A stretch of 64,000 bases of DNA from Symsagittifera roscoffensis. Lineage: Eukaryota > Xenacoelomorpha > Acoela > Convolutidae. The position numbers and the translations under genes are program-made. Below, piece after piece: positions 1-10,179 of the stretch (the first letter of the stretch is position 1; every line of letters starts with the position of its first letter). Below the pieces are notes generated by a model. It did no database searches. It had not been told where the DNA came from and saw only the letters and a list, made by a program, of their open reading frames with translations. The DNA is taken from contig NC_087066.1 of the NCBI RefSeq assembly GCF_963678635.1, positions 30,695,301 through 30,759,300 of the forward strand, given 5' to 3'.

Positions 1-146
1 TATAACTATATCTCGCCTGAAATCGAAAACATTCTATCGCACACTAGTCTCGATTCACAAACCTCTTGATTGAACTTTGTAGACATTAGATCACACTCAC
101 TTATTAGCTCATTTCGAAAAACAATTACAAGGACTGAAAAACTCAC

Positions 147-389
147 AGGCGCATGTTTCAATCCTCTCCTTCTACTTCTGTCTCCAGTTCTGCTGACGGT
201 GAACAAAGACTTGTGTGCTTGTTTGTGATGATGCGTGAGGTTAGTGTGACTGGAGAATGTCTTCAGACACACCACACACTCTGCCCTCTCTTTCCTCCTG
301 CTTCCCAAAAGTGAGCAGTGCCTCGCGTGCATCACCGCCTGCCACTTGATGTCAAATAGCTGCCCACAATCATCACTCACACAAGCGTA
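147..389 (-). CDS. C2H2 zinc-finger protein, internal exon
   Basis: Probable nucleic-acid-binding protein exon. On the minus strand a T-rich acceptor (TTTACAG) ends at 390, and the frame then opens with a finger-like block YACVSDDC...F...H-x2-H. It continues into a classical finger, C-x2-C-x3-F-x5-L-x2-H-x4-H, with the cysteines in CVVC. After the second finger comes an arginine-rich stretch (DRSRRRG), and the frame meets a good donor (GTGAGT) at 146-141, so the exon probably ends at 147; reading through would continue to a stop near 6. No ATG opens the frame, which fits an internal exon. Seen: both Cys/His patterns and the splice signals. Inferred: that the two fingers belong to a host gene and not to the OTU/repeat gene upstream on the same strand. 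The partner exons are not visible. Confidence 0.6.
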
Positions 390-856
390 CTGTAAATTAT
401 AACTTTACTTCACAAGTAAAAACAGAATTATCGCATTGTAAAAAAAACTACGCAAATTGATATCAATGAAAATCATTATCTGACGGGGGAGGAAGGTATC
501 GGCGGAATATTGCAGGGGCGAAGCGGAGCTTCAAACCACCTGCGATGCAAAACATTGAGTTTTCAGGCATAGAGAGACGCCATATTTCAACTTTTTGCGT
601 TTTGCAAGACTTAATACGGTTCTGTCTGAGACGCAGTTCCAACCAAAAAAAAAATCATTTGAAAAATAAATTCGAGTGAGATAAAAAGATCATTAGGGTA
701 AAAAGTAAAAAGCACTCTTTTGCTAAAGTATGTTAACGAACTAAATCACTATTTCGGATCATTCAAGACTTTGGGATCAATTCATAGCTTTCTTACAACT
801 ATAACCAAATTGAGAAGACAAAATGAAAACAAAATGCTAATTTTAGAAAGAACGTT
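390..856. other. AT-rich stretch, no gene; GCGAAGC repeat motif
   Basis: No convincing coding sequence. At about 513-550 there is a GGGCGAAGCGGAGCTTC block followed by TGCGATGC. It matches a block at about 23305 and resembles the tails of the SINE-like copies at 9630 and 14038. Poly-A occurs near 640. A short plus-strand frame at 720-920 has the composition of random AT-rich DNA. Confidence 0.4.
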
Positions 857-1297
857 TTACAAATTTTTGATAAAACCGAAACAGCTAGCGCTTTTTGTTT
901 TATTGAGAAAACGAGTTTGAAACAATGTCGGAGGGTGGGAGGTTAGGTTAATTTTCGAAGCATGCGTGAGATTCCTCAAGTGTGCTAGAAACGTTTTGCT
1001 GAGTGCTTGTATTTCCTTTGTGTTTCCTTCGGTGGCAATAAAGAGCAAATCGCAAACAAGGCAAGCTCGCTCGAATAAATTCTCAGATGACAATAAGCCT
1101 CGTGATTTCGTTATTAGATGATCTTGAGAAATTATAGGAAGCGGCTCAGATAAATTACAGGCAAGATGATCATTAAGCATACTGTACATTTTTTGTCGAT
1201 CTGATCCTTCTGCCGAAGATTTCCGATATCGAGAGGAGGACACAACTTCATCCATTAATTGTTTAGAAACACGTTCAACAAGTGTTATATCGGACAC
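857..1297 (-). pseudogene. C-terminal part of OTU/18-residue-repeat gene
   Basis: Open frame of about 146 codons with no ATG of its own that I trust. It continues the reading direction of the repeat-domain ORF just upstream on the minus strand (1535-2167) but in another frame, after the duplicated 250-bp block. The protein is mixed-charge and soluble, with an ERACLVCDLLF segment whose C-x2-C could belong to a zinc-binding site. Seen: an open frame with coding-like composition. Inferred: it is the downstream part of one gene, OTU, then repeats, then this segment, an order that recalls the N-terminal regions of large transposon proteins such as Helitron Rep-helicases. I see no Rep or helicase motif in the window, so the assignment stays open. 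Confidence 0.4.
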
Positions 1298-1667
1298 AAA
1301 TGAAGTATTTTCAATAGCTTCGCTTTCTCTAACGATTTCCGTTGTTTACTTCTATTCAAGGTTTGAGCCCTCTTCACTGGATCACTAAGTCGACTTTTTG
1401 CTGTAAAGGTCGACTTAGTGATCCAGTGAAGCTGTACATTTTTTGTCGATCTGATCCTTCTGCCGAAGATTTCCGATATCGAGAGGAGGACACAACTTCA
1501 TCCGTTAATTGTTTAGAAACACGTTCAACAAGTGTTATATCGGACACAAATGAAGTATTTTCAATAGCTTCGCTTTCTCTAACGATTTCCGTTGTTTACT
1601 TCTATTCAAGGTTTGAGCCCTCTTCACTGGATCACTAAGTCGACTTTTTGCTGTAACCAAATTCGTA
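1182..1667. repeat. 250-bp tandem duplication with fold-back seam
   Basis: The sequence starting CTGTACATTTTTTGTCGAT at 1182 recurs at 1432, almost unchanged, giving a period of 250. The copies are joined by a segment at about 1408-1431 that is the inverted copy of about 1373-1396 (GGATCACTAAGTCGAC and its complement, about 24 bp), with a loop of about 11 bases. The duplication lies inside the OTU/repeat gene and destroys its frame. The inverted seam is the signature expected of a polymerase that switched template through a hairpin. Confidence 0.85.
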
Positions 1668-2167
1668 AGTCGTTTTGCCGGATTGGATAGACGATTCTTC
1701 GCTCTTTTTAAGCTTTGCAATCGCAAAGTTGGAATACTGTAACGTCATCTGGCTGTCTGTAAGTTCCTTAATTTCTTTGCTGGATCTTGAAGACGTTGCT
1801 TTGCTCGGCTAAGATTATTCAATCTGTGCGCTGGATCCAAGACTCGCTGTTTTGCTCGCTGTAAATTTGCAGATCGTGCAGCTGGTTCCAAGACTCGCTG
1901 CAAATTTGCAGATCGTGCAGCTGGCTCCAAGACTCGCTGTTTTACTCGGTGCAAATTCAAAGCTCTTTTTACTGGATTCAAAAGTCGTTGTTTACATCTA
2001 TCCATACTTATTGATCGGTTTTCTGGATCCAAGAGTCGCTGTCTTGCTCGATGCAAATTCGCTAATCGGTTCGATGGGTCTGAAACACGATTTTTAGATC
2101 TCAATAGATTGTTCCTTCGAATAATAGGATCTTGCAATCGTGTAATGACATTACGAAGATTTCGCAA
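1535..2167 (-). pseudogene. 18-residue tandem peptide repeat domain
   Basis: Two minus-strand frames (2167-1745 and 1726-1535) encode about ten copies of an 18-residue unit with the pattern R-x2-NL-x-R-x-K-x-R-x2-DP-x2-R, highly basic and probably helical. One unit carries an extra partial duplication (VLEPAARSANLQR twice in a row). The two frames are separated by a frameshift or stop near 1735. Such basic DP/R repeats are common between OTU-like and replication domains of invertebrate mobile-element proteins (general knowledge, not a database hit). The OTU-like ORF lies immediately upstream on the same strand, so they are likely one gene. Function is probably nucleic-acid binding or spacing, which is inference. 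Confidence 0.55.
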
Positions 2168-2303
2168 TCTGGTTGCATTTCATGAAACACAGTTTCCACT
2201 TTCGAAGCTCGAAAAATGGTAGATGCGAGATCGAACTCAATAACACGTTTGCAACATTTTTACCTATTTGATGTTGAAGGATTGCAATTCGTTGCTTTTT
2301 GTT

Positions 2304-2880
2304 TTAGGTTCTATAAATGCTAACAGAGGTGAGGTCATCATCTTCACTAGCCAGGGTGTCAACTTCTTCCTCCGGAAATTTCCGTAACTTGGCAAGAGGT
2401 AAATCATCGTCAGAATCACAAACTGCGCCTAGTGTAACAAATGAAGGTCCAGAAGGATTACTGTCATTTTTGACTGTGATGATCGGCTCGTAAGGATCAT
2501 GTTTGTGAATGATGTAGATGTTGGCCACTCCAGTTTGACCAAGAGGAGGTGAAAACAGCAACCAAGAAGACGTGGCATATGAATACACATTAACAGTAAC
2601 AGCCGTGTTAAAACTAAAAACCATTATTTCCAAACATGTGCCGAACACTCCCAATTGTATCATTTTAGTGAACTGCAAATACTCTTGCACAGAATTGAAG
2701 ATTCGCCCCGAAGGTAAAATCATGTGATCTTCAATTCCAGGAACAGACGGCATAATGTCACATAAAAACGATCTCAATTGAGGATCACTACTACAACTTC
2801 CAGAAACAGCCGCACACAAAGATGAAAATAAACAATTTCCAACAGGTGGCACACGAAACAGTTTAAAAGGTAAACTTAAA
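2304..2880 (-). CDS. OTU-like cysteine protease domain, probably inactive
   Basis: Minus-strand frame that is open upstream of the first usable codon. Near its start is FRVPPVGNCLFSSL, the catalytic-cysteine block of OTU (ovarian tumour) proteases, normally D-G-N-C-L-F. Here the Asp position is Val, so the triad may be incomplete. A histidine-containing strand, NIYIIHKHDPYEPI, sits about 120 residues later, where the catalytic His block belongs, and the tail is acidic (DSDDDLP, EDDD). OTU domains remove ubiquitin-like modifiers and occur both in host enzymes and in transposon polyproteins. The 18-residue basic repeats directly downstream favour the transposon setting. Seen: Cys and His blocks at the right spacing. 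Inferred: inactivity and the element type. Confidence 0.6.
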
Positions 2881-3330
2881 GGTACGTTAATTGGAGACTG
2901 CTCGTAAAGGTAATTGAGCTAAAATACTTCTTTGCAAAGACACGCAGTTAACGGATGGAATAACGTCGTTGTAGGGGGAATTGAATACAAAGACGGCGGA
3001 GCGTCAGGTGCGGTAGATAGGGCAGTGCAGCTCACTAAGTGATCTAAGTGATTCTTACAAAATCGTGAATCGTTTGTAACAAACAGGTTGCAACCTCTTT
3101 TTACGCACTTTTTTTAATTCTTCCTTTTTGGCATTTAATATATCTGAAACCTCAAACAACATCAACGGTGAAAAACTTGCACGGCTACACAAACACTTTA
3201 TTACACACATATATACAAAACAAAAAAAAATACTTGGAATAAAAAAGTTTTATTTCAGAAGACTACGAATCTTCGCTTTCCCCATGATCTTTAAAAATAT
3301 CGCCGACATCTTCTTGCAACGTCTCAGCTT
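2881..3330. other. AT-rich stretch, no gene seen
   Basis: No motif, RNA gene or splice-flanked open frame that I can support. The plus-strand frame at 3128-3343 runs into the satellite array and reads as random AT-rich sequence. Confidence 0.3.
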
Positions 3331-4110
3331 CGCAGCTTTCTGAGGAAATCGAAAAATTCCGAAAAACGGCCAAAAAACCGAAAAAATGACTTTTCCCAAT
3401 TCAATAGCTCTTTCTGTAGGAAAATTAGGGACCAGCCGCTTGTGAATGGGAGTTGCCTACAACCTAAGCAATCAATTGAACCCTTAATCCCAAATCTGGA
3501 CGGGTAGTTTTTGAGGAAATCGAAAAAGTCCGAAAAATGGACAAAAAAGTCAAAAACGAGACTTTTTCTTAGTCTATAGCTTCTCCCCTAGGCAAATTAG
3601 AGACCAACCGCTTGTGCAGGGGAGTTTTTTTACAACCTGGTCCATCTTTTGAACCCTTAATCTCAAATCTGGACGGGTAGTTTTTGTGTAAATCGAAAAA
3701 GTCCGAAAAAATGGACCGAAAAGTCAAAAAAGTGACGTTTATTAAGACTATAGCCTTTCCCCTAGGCAAATTAGGGACCAACCGCTTGTGCAGGGGAGTT
3801 TCTTACAAACTGGTTTATCGTTTGAACCCTTAATCTTAAATCTGGACGGGTAGTTTTTGTGGAAATCGAAAAAGTCCGAAAAAATGGACCAAAAAGTCAA
3901 AAAAGTGACTTTTATTAGGTCTATAGCCCTTCCCCCAGGCAAATTAGGGACCAACCGCTTGTGCGGGGGGATTTCTCACAACCTGGTCTGTCGAATAAAC
4001 CCTTAATCTGAAATCTGGACGGGTAGTGTTTGAGGAAATCGAAAAAGTCCGAAAAAAAACATGCAAAAAGTGAAAAAAGTGCCGAGTTGTGGGGCTTTTC
4101 TAACACCAAA
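3330..4110. repeat. 173-bp tandem satellite array, about 4.5 units
   Basis: The block CTGGACGGGTAGTTTTTG recurs at about 3498, 3671, 3844 and 4017 (spacing 173). Each is followed by GAAATCGAAAAAGTCCGAAA and by AAATTAGGGACCAACCGC. Units differ by a few per cent. Short minus-strand frames of 60-70 codons recur in every unit but only reflect the repeat. Confidence 0.9.
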
Positions 4111-4269
4111 GGGAGCGGGATAAGCCGACAGGGATAACAGACAACAAATTCAAGTAGTTCTTGACCACTGAAAAAGACCTAAGTTAAGACATTTGATCCG
4201 ATACTGGTTCAAACATAGCCAGGAGACAGTAAAAAATGTCAATGAACGCAAGTAAACAGACAACTGACT

Positions 4270-4500
4270 TTTTCAAAGAAAAAACTGCAAAAACTATTCA
4301 AGAACAAATTTTCAAAATTGAAAGTCAATCACGCTTTTGTGACCTTTACACTTTCGCTGTTCGATAGCAGAATTTGCCTACCTTTTAACAAAAAAAATGA
4401 ATTGAACTGAAGAATTTTCCTGAAGAAAAAAGAAAGCACTAAGACCTATAAAAGAGTCTGAACTAAGTTCATCGACTCTTAGCAATCAGACGTTTAAAAG
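4270..4500 (+). promoter_or_regulatory. LTR-like promoter repeat, copy 1
   Basis: Shares a block containing TTTACACTTTCGCTGTTCGA, then A-rich DNA with CCTGAAGAAAAAAG, then a TATA-like CCTATAAAAGAGTCTG, with copies at about 15110-15260 and 15950-16130. The conserved TATA-like box about 110 bases downstream of the TTCGCTGTTC block suggests the promoter region of a retroelement (solo LTR or similar). No LTR ends or target duplications were located. Confidence 0.4.
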
Positions 4501-5270
4501 AGAAGGGCGGTTTTGTTTACCTTTTATTTTATTAGACCAAATTGATTTTCGGAGTAATTCCAGCACACGATAAAGACCCATTTTAACAAAACTTTCGGTG
4601 GCGCGGGCAAATTTTGAGAAAAATAGGTCAAAAATTCCGTTTTTGGACGCTTTTTCAAAAAATCGGACCAAAAAATTGCGTTTTTTTGGCGTGGCTTTGT
4701 TTTGAAATTCGTATATATCGGCTCCAAAGGCGACTTCAGAAAAACTAAGTTCGTCGGTCGAAAAACGAAGTTCGTCGGAATGATAAAGGGGACCCTTTGA
4801 TTGGTGAGGAGGTGTGAATCCCTAAGGGAAAGGAGTGGACGCCGTCGACCCCCTAAGTCCGTCCTGCAAAAAAAGAGGAGCCAGCGAGATATGGTGGTTT
4901 GACTGGTGATCTCTTGCTTGTCTGGATTTTTGGAGGCAGCTCATTACTTTATGATCTAGGGAAGAAGACCACTTATTCAAAGAACTAGTATTGTAAAAAA
5001 GGAGTGAATTTGCGTCCACGCTCAAAAGATACGACCAAGGTGCGGGAAATTATAAAAGGTATAGATCGTGGTAAATCAGTAATAATCTGACACGACGCAG
5101 TTTACAATTCAATCTCTGATCATCCCCGAGACCCGCGTGAACCACTAACCGGAGAAGAACTCGAGTCCTCCGAGATTAAAGCTTGACACCAGATATCTGG
5201 CATATTTTATTGTGAAAGAGAGAAGACCCTTGAGATTAGTTAAAGACCCTTGAGATTCCCGTGGTGCATA
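4500..5270. other. non-coding stretch, no gene seen
   Basis: Contains an A/T-rich block around 4600-4690 (GGTCAAAAATTCCGTTTTTGG) that resembles 9330-9420 and may be a dispersed repeat. Around 5040-5110 there is a TTATAAAAGGTATAG TATA-like box followed by sequence of higher GC, possibly another promoter-bearing repeat end. I can support no coding frame. Confidence 0.3.
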
Positions 5271-5273
5271 TAC

Positions 5274-6195
5274 ATTGAAGTTATAACAAACAGAATTCAG
5301 AACTTATTGCGAAATACAGAGCTTTTCATCATGAATCCTACCTAGAAGTTAAAACACTGGACATTATGAGAAATTAACAAGTGAACTGGAGAGCAATTAA
5401 TTTCAAATAGAAAAAAACAGAAAACTTCACAAAAGCAGCGAAATAGATTATAAAAATGGAAAATCATGGTACAGCTACTACTGCACGACAAACTAAATTG
5501 CCTACATTGCTTTTTCGCAGAGTAACCCGTCATAACCTGTCAATGAGAACTAAAGTACAAAAAACTAGGTATGAAATTGTAAATGAAGTAAAAGCGAATA
5601 TATACTGTTGAAACTAAAGCTTCAACATTGAAGTTATAACAAACAGAATTCAGAACTTATTGCGAAATACAGAGCTTTTCATCACGAATCCTACCTGGAA
5701 GTTAAAACACTGGACATTATCAGAAAATAACAAGTGATCTGGAGCACTTAATTTGAAGAAGGAAAAAACAGAAAACTTCACAAAAGCAGCGAAAAGCAGC
5801 TCAGAAGCGAAAACTCGAGGAATCTTCGAATTAATTAGTTTCCTTCTGTTTCTTCTTCCCTGAAGATAAAAACAGTTTGTGTGACAGAATTGGGCTGAAT
5901 TGCCCAGGTCACTGGACTAAATTGCCCAGGTGTAGAGCATGAAAAGAATGCCTTCATTTTCTCATTTATTTTTCTTCTCCCTTATTTATTTGTATCATTC
6001 TGGAGATAAAATTTAACAAATAGATTATAAAATTGGAAAATCATGGTACAGCTAGTACTGCACGACAAAATGAATTGCCTACATTGCTTTTTCGCAAGAA
6101 ACCCGTCAACTCCTGTCAATGAGAACTCAAGTACAAAAAACTAGGTATGAAATTGTGAATGAAGTAAAAGCGAATATAGACTGTTGAAACTAAAG
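5274..6195. repeat. tandem duplication of a 350-bp A+B unit
   Basis: Block A (5274-5440, starting TTGAAGTTATAACAAACAG) is repeated at 5627-5800. Block B (5445-5625, starting TAGATTATAAAAATGG, through GAATATATACTGTTGAAAC) is repeated at 6021-6195. In the second unit about 215 bases separate A from B, including the words TTGCCCAGGTCACTGG and TTGCCCAGGTGTAG, so one unit gained an insertion or the other lost it. Confidence 0.85.
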
Positions 6196-6733
6196 CTTGC
6201 CTGAAGTTGGCGGAAGCTGCGTAACTGCAATGCTAGAATAGAAAGATGAAAATCAGATCAATTGGTATGCAAGAAGACCCAAGCGAGGGCTTTAATAAAA
6301 CGATGTAAAATAAGTTGAAAATAGCAAACGCAATAAGCGCAGAAGTTTCCCAGACAGATTTGTCAATAGCTCACCGGTTTCCATCTAAGGGAAACGGACC
6401 CAAGCCTATAATTGCTCGATTCTCCAGAGTGGCCGAAAAAAATCAAGAAAATAAAATCTATAGCTCAACATGAAAGTCTAAAGAACGTGCGAAAATTCGA
6501 AGACTTGTCAATTCCGAGGGTGAGCTTCTTCCACATGATGAAAAAATATGATCGAATTGGAGAAGTTTGGACTTGAGATGGTGTTATTAATTACATTATT
6601 AGTAGACAAAAAACACATTTTGTGTGACGGAGGAGGTTTTCTCAAATACAACATCATTCTTGATGTGATGAGTTGTTTTGGTTAAAAAATTTTTTTTCAG
6701 GAGCCAGTCAACCTGATCACATATGAATCTTCT
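6196..6733. other. AT-rich stretch, no gene seen
   Basis: No coding frame, RNA gene or repeat recognised. It leads directly into the LINE relic. Confidence 0.3.
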
Positions 6734-9010
6734 GTGTCAAAACCATGTCATAAAGATCCAGTTTCAACAAGAGAACACAGAAAACTTAAGTATAGAATCA
6801 TGCTGCCAAATGATCGCTCTGCAAAAAACCTTGAAGATTTGGAAGTACTTCTAAGTAGCCTCGAAGTTCCAATGAACATACTTTGCTTAACAGAAATATG
6901 GTTGAAGGAAAATGATAATAATGAAATCTATAAAATAAGCGAATTTCACTCCACTCTCGCAAACAACAGATTGACAAGAGGAGGCGGTACAATCATGAAC
7001 TTCAATATGTTAATACCATAGAAGCAAAAAATTTCAAATTTTGGATAGCACCGCTACTCATGTTTGAAAATTTTGATTTAAATAACAACAAATATAGAGA
7101 CATGTCATTTCTGACAAATGAAAGGAAATTTTACACTTTTTTGTCCATTTTAAAAGGAAAGCTACAAAAAATCAAATTTAGTAAACGATAATGATGCGAA
7201 CTTGGCCTATAAATTGGCTGTTTCCTAATGAATAGAATTAAATTATTTGCCCCAATTAGAAAACCAATATTAAAAGCGAAAGTGCCATGGTTTCAAAAAA
7301 CACCTACAATGCTATATCAAAAAGAAACATTTGGTATAAATACTGGAAACGTGATAAGGGAAAACGAAACTTAACTTCATTTTGCAACTTAAGAAAGGCG
7401 GATATCCTCATTAAGAGTAAAAAATACTATTTTATCATAAATTTAACAAATGTAAAGGAGACTTGAGGCAAGTTTTCAAATTATTAAATGATTTAAATCA
7501 ATATTGCAGCACTAAGTATTTGCCGGGAAACAGTATCGGAGCCAACTCTAATGTCCGCTGCTCTTAATGATTAGTTTGCAACAATAGGTTCGAATCTTGC
7601 CGAAAGTATCACGAATACTTATTATCAATACAATAAAACCGAACATAGCAGCCACTCAATGTATTTGTGCAGCTGCTCCTTTCAAGAAATAATAAATGTG
7701 ATAATAAGCTTGAAACCAAAACATACCGCCGGTATTGATGAAATAAGTAATATGCTCACGATAGAACGCTGTTATATAATTGCTCCTTGCCTAACGTATC
7801 TTACAAATCTTTCATTTATCAGTGGTGTTTTCCCCCGATTCTCTGAAAAATGCTAAAATTTTTGCTTTACAAAAAAATAATAGTAAACTGGATCTGAATA
7901 ACTCTCACCCCAGTTCACTTCTATGTAGTTCTAGCAAATTTATTTAAAAGGTAACGCACTCAAGATTGTTTAATTACCTAGCAAAGTTAAGAGTACTCTA
8001 TGAACGACAATTCGGTTACGGGAAAAAATTTGCTACAATTGATGCTCTAGCTGAAATAACAGAAAAAATCAGATTAGGAGTAGATAAAATATTAAATGCA
8101 GATTTTTCATAGATCTGAAAAAAACTTTGGTAACACTCAACCACAAATTTCTGCTAAAAATTAGATAGTATTAGGATAAGAGGTATATGCAACAATTGTT
8201 TAGAAAATTGTCTATCAGAAAGATATCAGTGTTTTTTGGTAAATAGTTGTCAATCTGATTGGTTGCCTGTTAAAGCGGGATAAAACAACTCTAATAAGTT
8301 TTGAAAGAAATCGAACTGCTTCCAATCTCCTTGTTGAGCTTCAAAATGATACATTTCATCCTAAATTTTTGTGCAAAAAATGTCGGTCTTATTGTAAACC
8401 AGAAACTTACCTTAATCGGTCATATAAAAAAAATCAAATCGGAACTAGGTCATTATTGCAATATTATACCGAAAATGGGACACTACGCATCGAAAACTGT
8501 TTTTATTGAAACATTATGTTTAAAGATGATAAAACCAATCCTTCAATAGGGCTTACTTGTGTGTGGAGGAACAAAGTATGCAACACTTAAAGTGCCAACG
8601 TAAAGTTAAAAGAATGATTTATTTCAAAAAAAAATGAAACCATTACCAAATCTTAGGACAACAAAATTTTAACAGTTCAAAAAATGTTTGTAAATGATCT
8701 GATTCAGCTTTGCATTCGATCTTTAAACTTCCAACATCCTATTGTTTTGATTAATTGTTTATTTTCAAAGAAATCTTATTCATATTACACACGGAAGTCA
8801 AGAAGGCCACTTATATGCATCCTTTTTGCAAGAATAAAAGAAGATCATACTCATTAACAAATAGAGGTGCCAGGCTGTTGAACATTTTGAGTGATTATAG
8901 TCTATAACCAGAAAACCTCGAAAACATGTCGGAAAAAGATCACTGCAAACTTGCCATTAATTTCAGAGACAATTGCATTCTTGGAAACATTGAAATGATT
9001 AAAAAATAAT
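6734..9010 (+). pseudogene. dead APE-type LINE retrotransposon
   Basis: Relic of a non-LTR retrotransposon ORF2 read in several frames. 6800-7000 encodes an APE endonuclease N-terminus (RSAKNLEDLEVLL, ILCLTEIWL, then RGGGTIM). 7680-7760 has the pre-RT block IISLKPKHTAGIDEIS. 8000-8090 gives LYERQFGYGKK and TIDALAEITEKI, the QFGF RT block. 8105-8150 gives a motif A remnant (IDLKKTLVTLNH), and 8390-8550 the thumb/connection region (LIVNQKLTLIGHIKK). The end, 8850-9007, encodes NRGARLLNILSDYS and a C-terminal tail to a stop at 9007. Every segment is separated by stops or frameshifts, so it is inactive. The motif order matches CR1/Jockey-type LINEs (family knowledge); which clade is not resolved. 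Confidence 0.75.
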
Positions 9011-9629
9011 TTCAATAAACTTTCGTCATATTATTTCAATAATCATAAAAAAGGACTACGCAATGCTTTTTGCTTCACGAGATAAGGCGTTTTTTTCCAT
9101 CTCATTTTTCAAATAAAATAATTATCAATAACACTAATATTATTATGAATTAAACTTGTTTTCTTAATCGTAAACAGGGTAGAAAATTAGTGGGCGTTGA
9201 ATTTGCCCTTGATCTATCCTCTCCAATCGTTGTCTTGAAATGATAAAGTTGATATTGTTAAATTGTTGCAAAATGAATTTTGTTTTTTACTTAATTCAAG
9301 ATTGATTAAAACTGTATTGATGAGTGATTTGGAGAAATTAACTCTTTCAAAAAACAAGTCGAAACGTCCGTTTTTAGGCACTTTTTGGTAAACATTGACG
9401 AACAAATCCCAATTTTTTCGGAGCGCGCTCCCCCTCAAAATTAATATATGTTGGCGCTGCGCCGAAGGCGCCTTAAGAAAATTTTTAGGGTCCTTCAACC
9501 AAACAAGGATATCTGAAAGTGAATGCAAGTGGCAATAATTTCAGTCAGTGAAAATAGGTCAAGCTATTTAAAATACCCATCATGTTCAAAAAATTTTTGA
9601 GAGTATAAGTTGAAGGCAGAAATTTAAAA
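9011..9629. other. non-coding, weak dispersed repeat
   Basis: The minus-strand frame at 9528-9214 contains KVPKNGRFDLFFE. The same type of peptide is read at 4671-4486 (EKASKNGIFDLFF). Because both come from AAAA/TTTT-rich DNA, this reflects a shared repeat and not a protein gene. Confidence 0.3.
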
Positions 9630-9815
9630 TGAGGCGAAGCTGCACTTCGCAAAGAGGGCACAAAAAAAGGGCAAGATAGTACCCAAAATAATTCTATATA
9701 AATAGAATTATCAATTTAGCAAACAATTAACCTTAGAGGCTACGGGATTCAAACCCTGGTCGATCACCCTAGAGTCACTTGGCTTCTCAACCAATTAAGC
9801 ATGAGTTCCTATTTG
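9630..9815 (-). repeat. SINE-like element with tRNA-like head, copy 1
   Basis: Read on the minus strand, 9810-9728 resembles a degenerate tRNA. It has a D-arm-like GCTT/AAGC stem around TTAATTGGTTGAG and a B box GGTTTGAATCC followed by CGTAGCC. About 70 bases later the body ends in GCTTCGCCTC (plus strand GAGGCGAAGC at 9632). The acceptor and anticodon stems do not pair properly, so this is not a working tRNA gene. The same head-body-tail order recurs at 14030-14270. Confidence 0.45.
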
Positions 9816-9900
9816 CTACAATGTACAGTTTATATTTGTGAAACAATCAAGCAGCAAACCACGAAAGACTCAGTTAAAACAGAGGCGCCTCAGAACTCAC

Positions 9901-10179
9901 CTTTAAAACATTCGGTTCCACTTCGACCACTTTAATGGATGAACTATATGCATCCTGTGGCAGACTTGACTCGGACCCAGTCTTCCTTTCATCTGCGTTG
10001 GACTCTTTCAAAACATCTGAAACTTCGGTTTGCTCTTTGGGTTTCTTTGACTCCATTAGGTTTAAAATTTCAGAAGTTTTGAACCATTCAGCTTCATGTT
10101 TCAATTTCACTTTTTCTTCTTCACTTAGCTTTTGGTACAGCCGTTTAATTGCAGTAATGTTTTGTATACCTTCTCGTCT
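9901..10179 (-). CDS. HMG-box protein, exon 2
   Basis: Second visible exon of the gene begun at 13140-12952. The acceptor ATTTTAG ends at 10180 and the donor GTGAGT is at 9900-9895; both are phase 0, so the 93 codons join the first exon without breaking frame. It starts RREGIQNITAIKRLYQK and continues LSEEEKVKLKHEAEWF, the second and third helices of an HMG box. Then comes a Ser/Glu-rich acidic tail (ESKKPKEQTEVSD, KVVEVEPNVLK). HMG boxes bend DNA; single divergent boxes occur in nuclear and mitochondrial architectural proteins. If the donor is not used, the frame stops at 9874 after eight more codons. Seen: splice signals and helix pattern. Inferred: identity as HMG; which subfamily is unknown. 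Confidence 0.6.

Noticed and set aside
7580-7600. isolated B-box word GGTTCGAATC
   Set aside because: Lies inside the LINE relic without an A box or stems.
9728-9810. functional tRNA gene on the minus strand
   Set aside because: B box and D-arm-like stem are present, but acceptor and anticodon stems do not pair; better explained as a SINE head.
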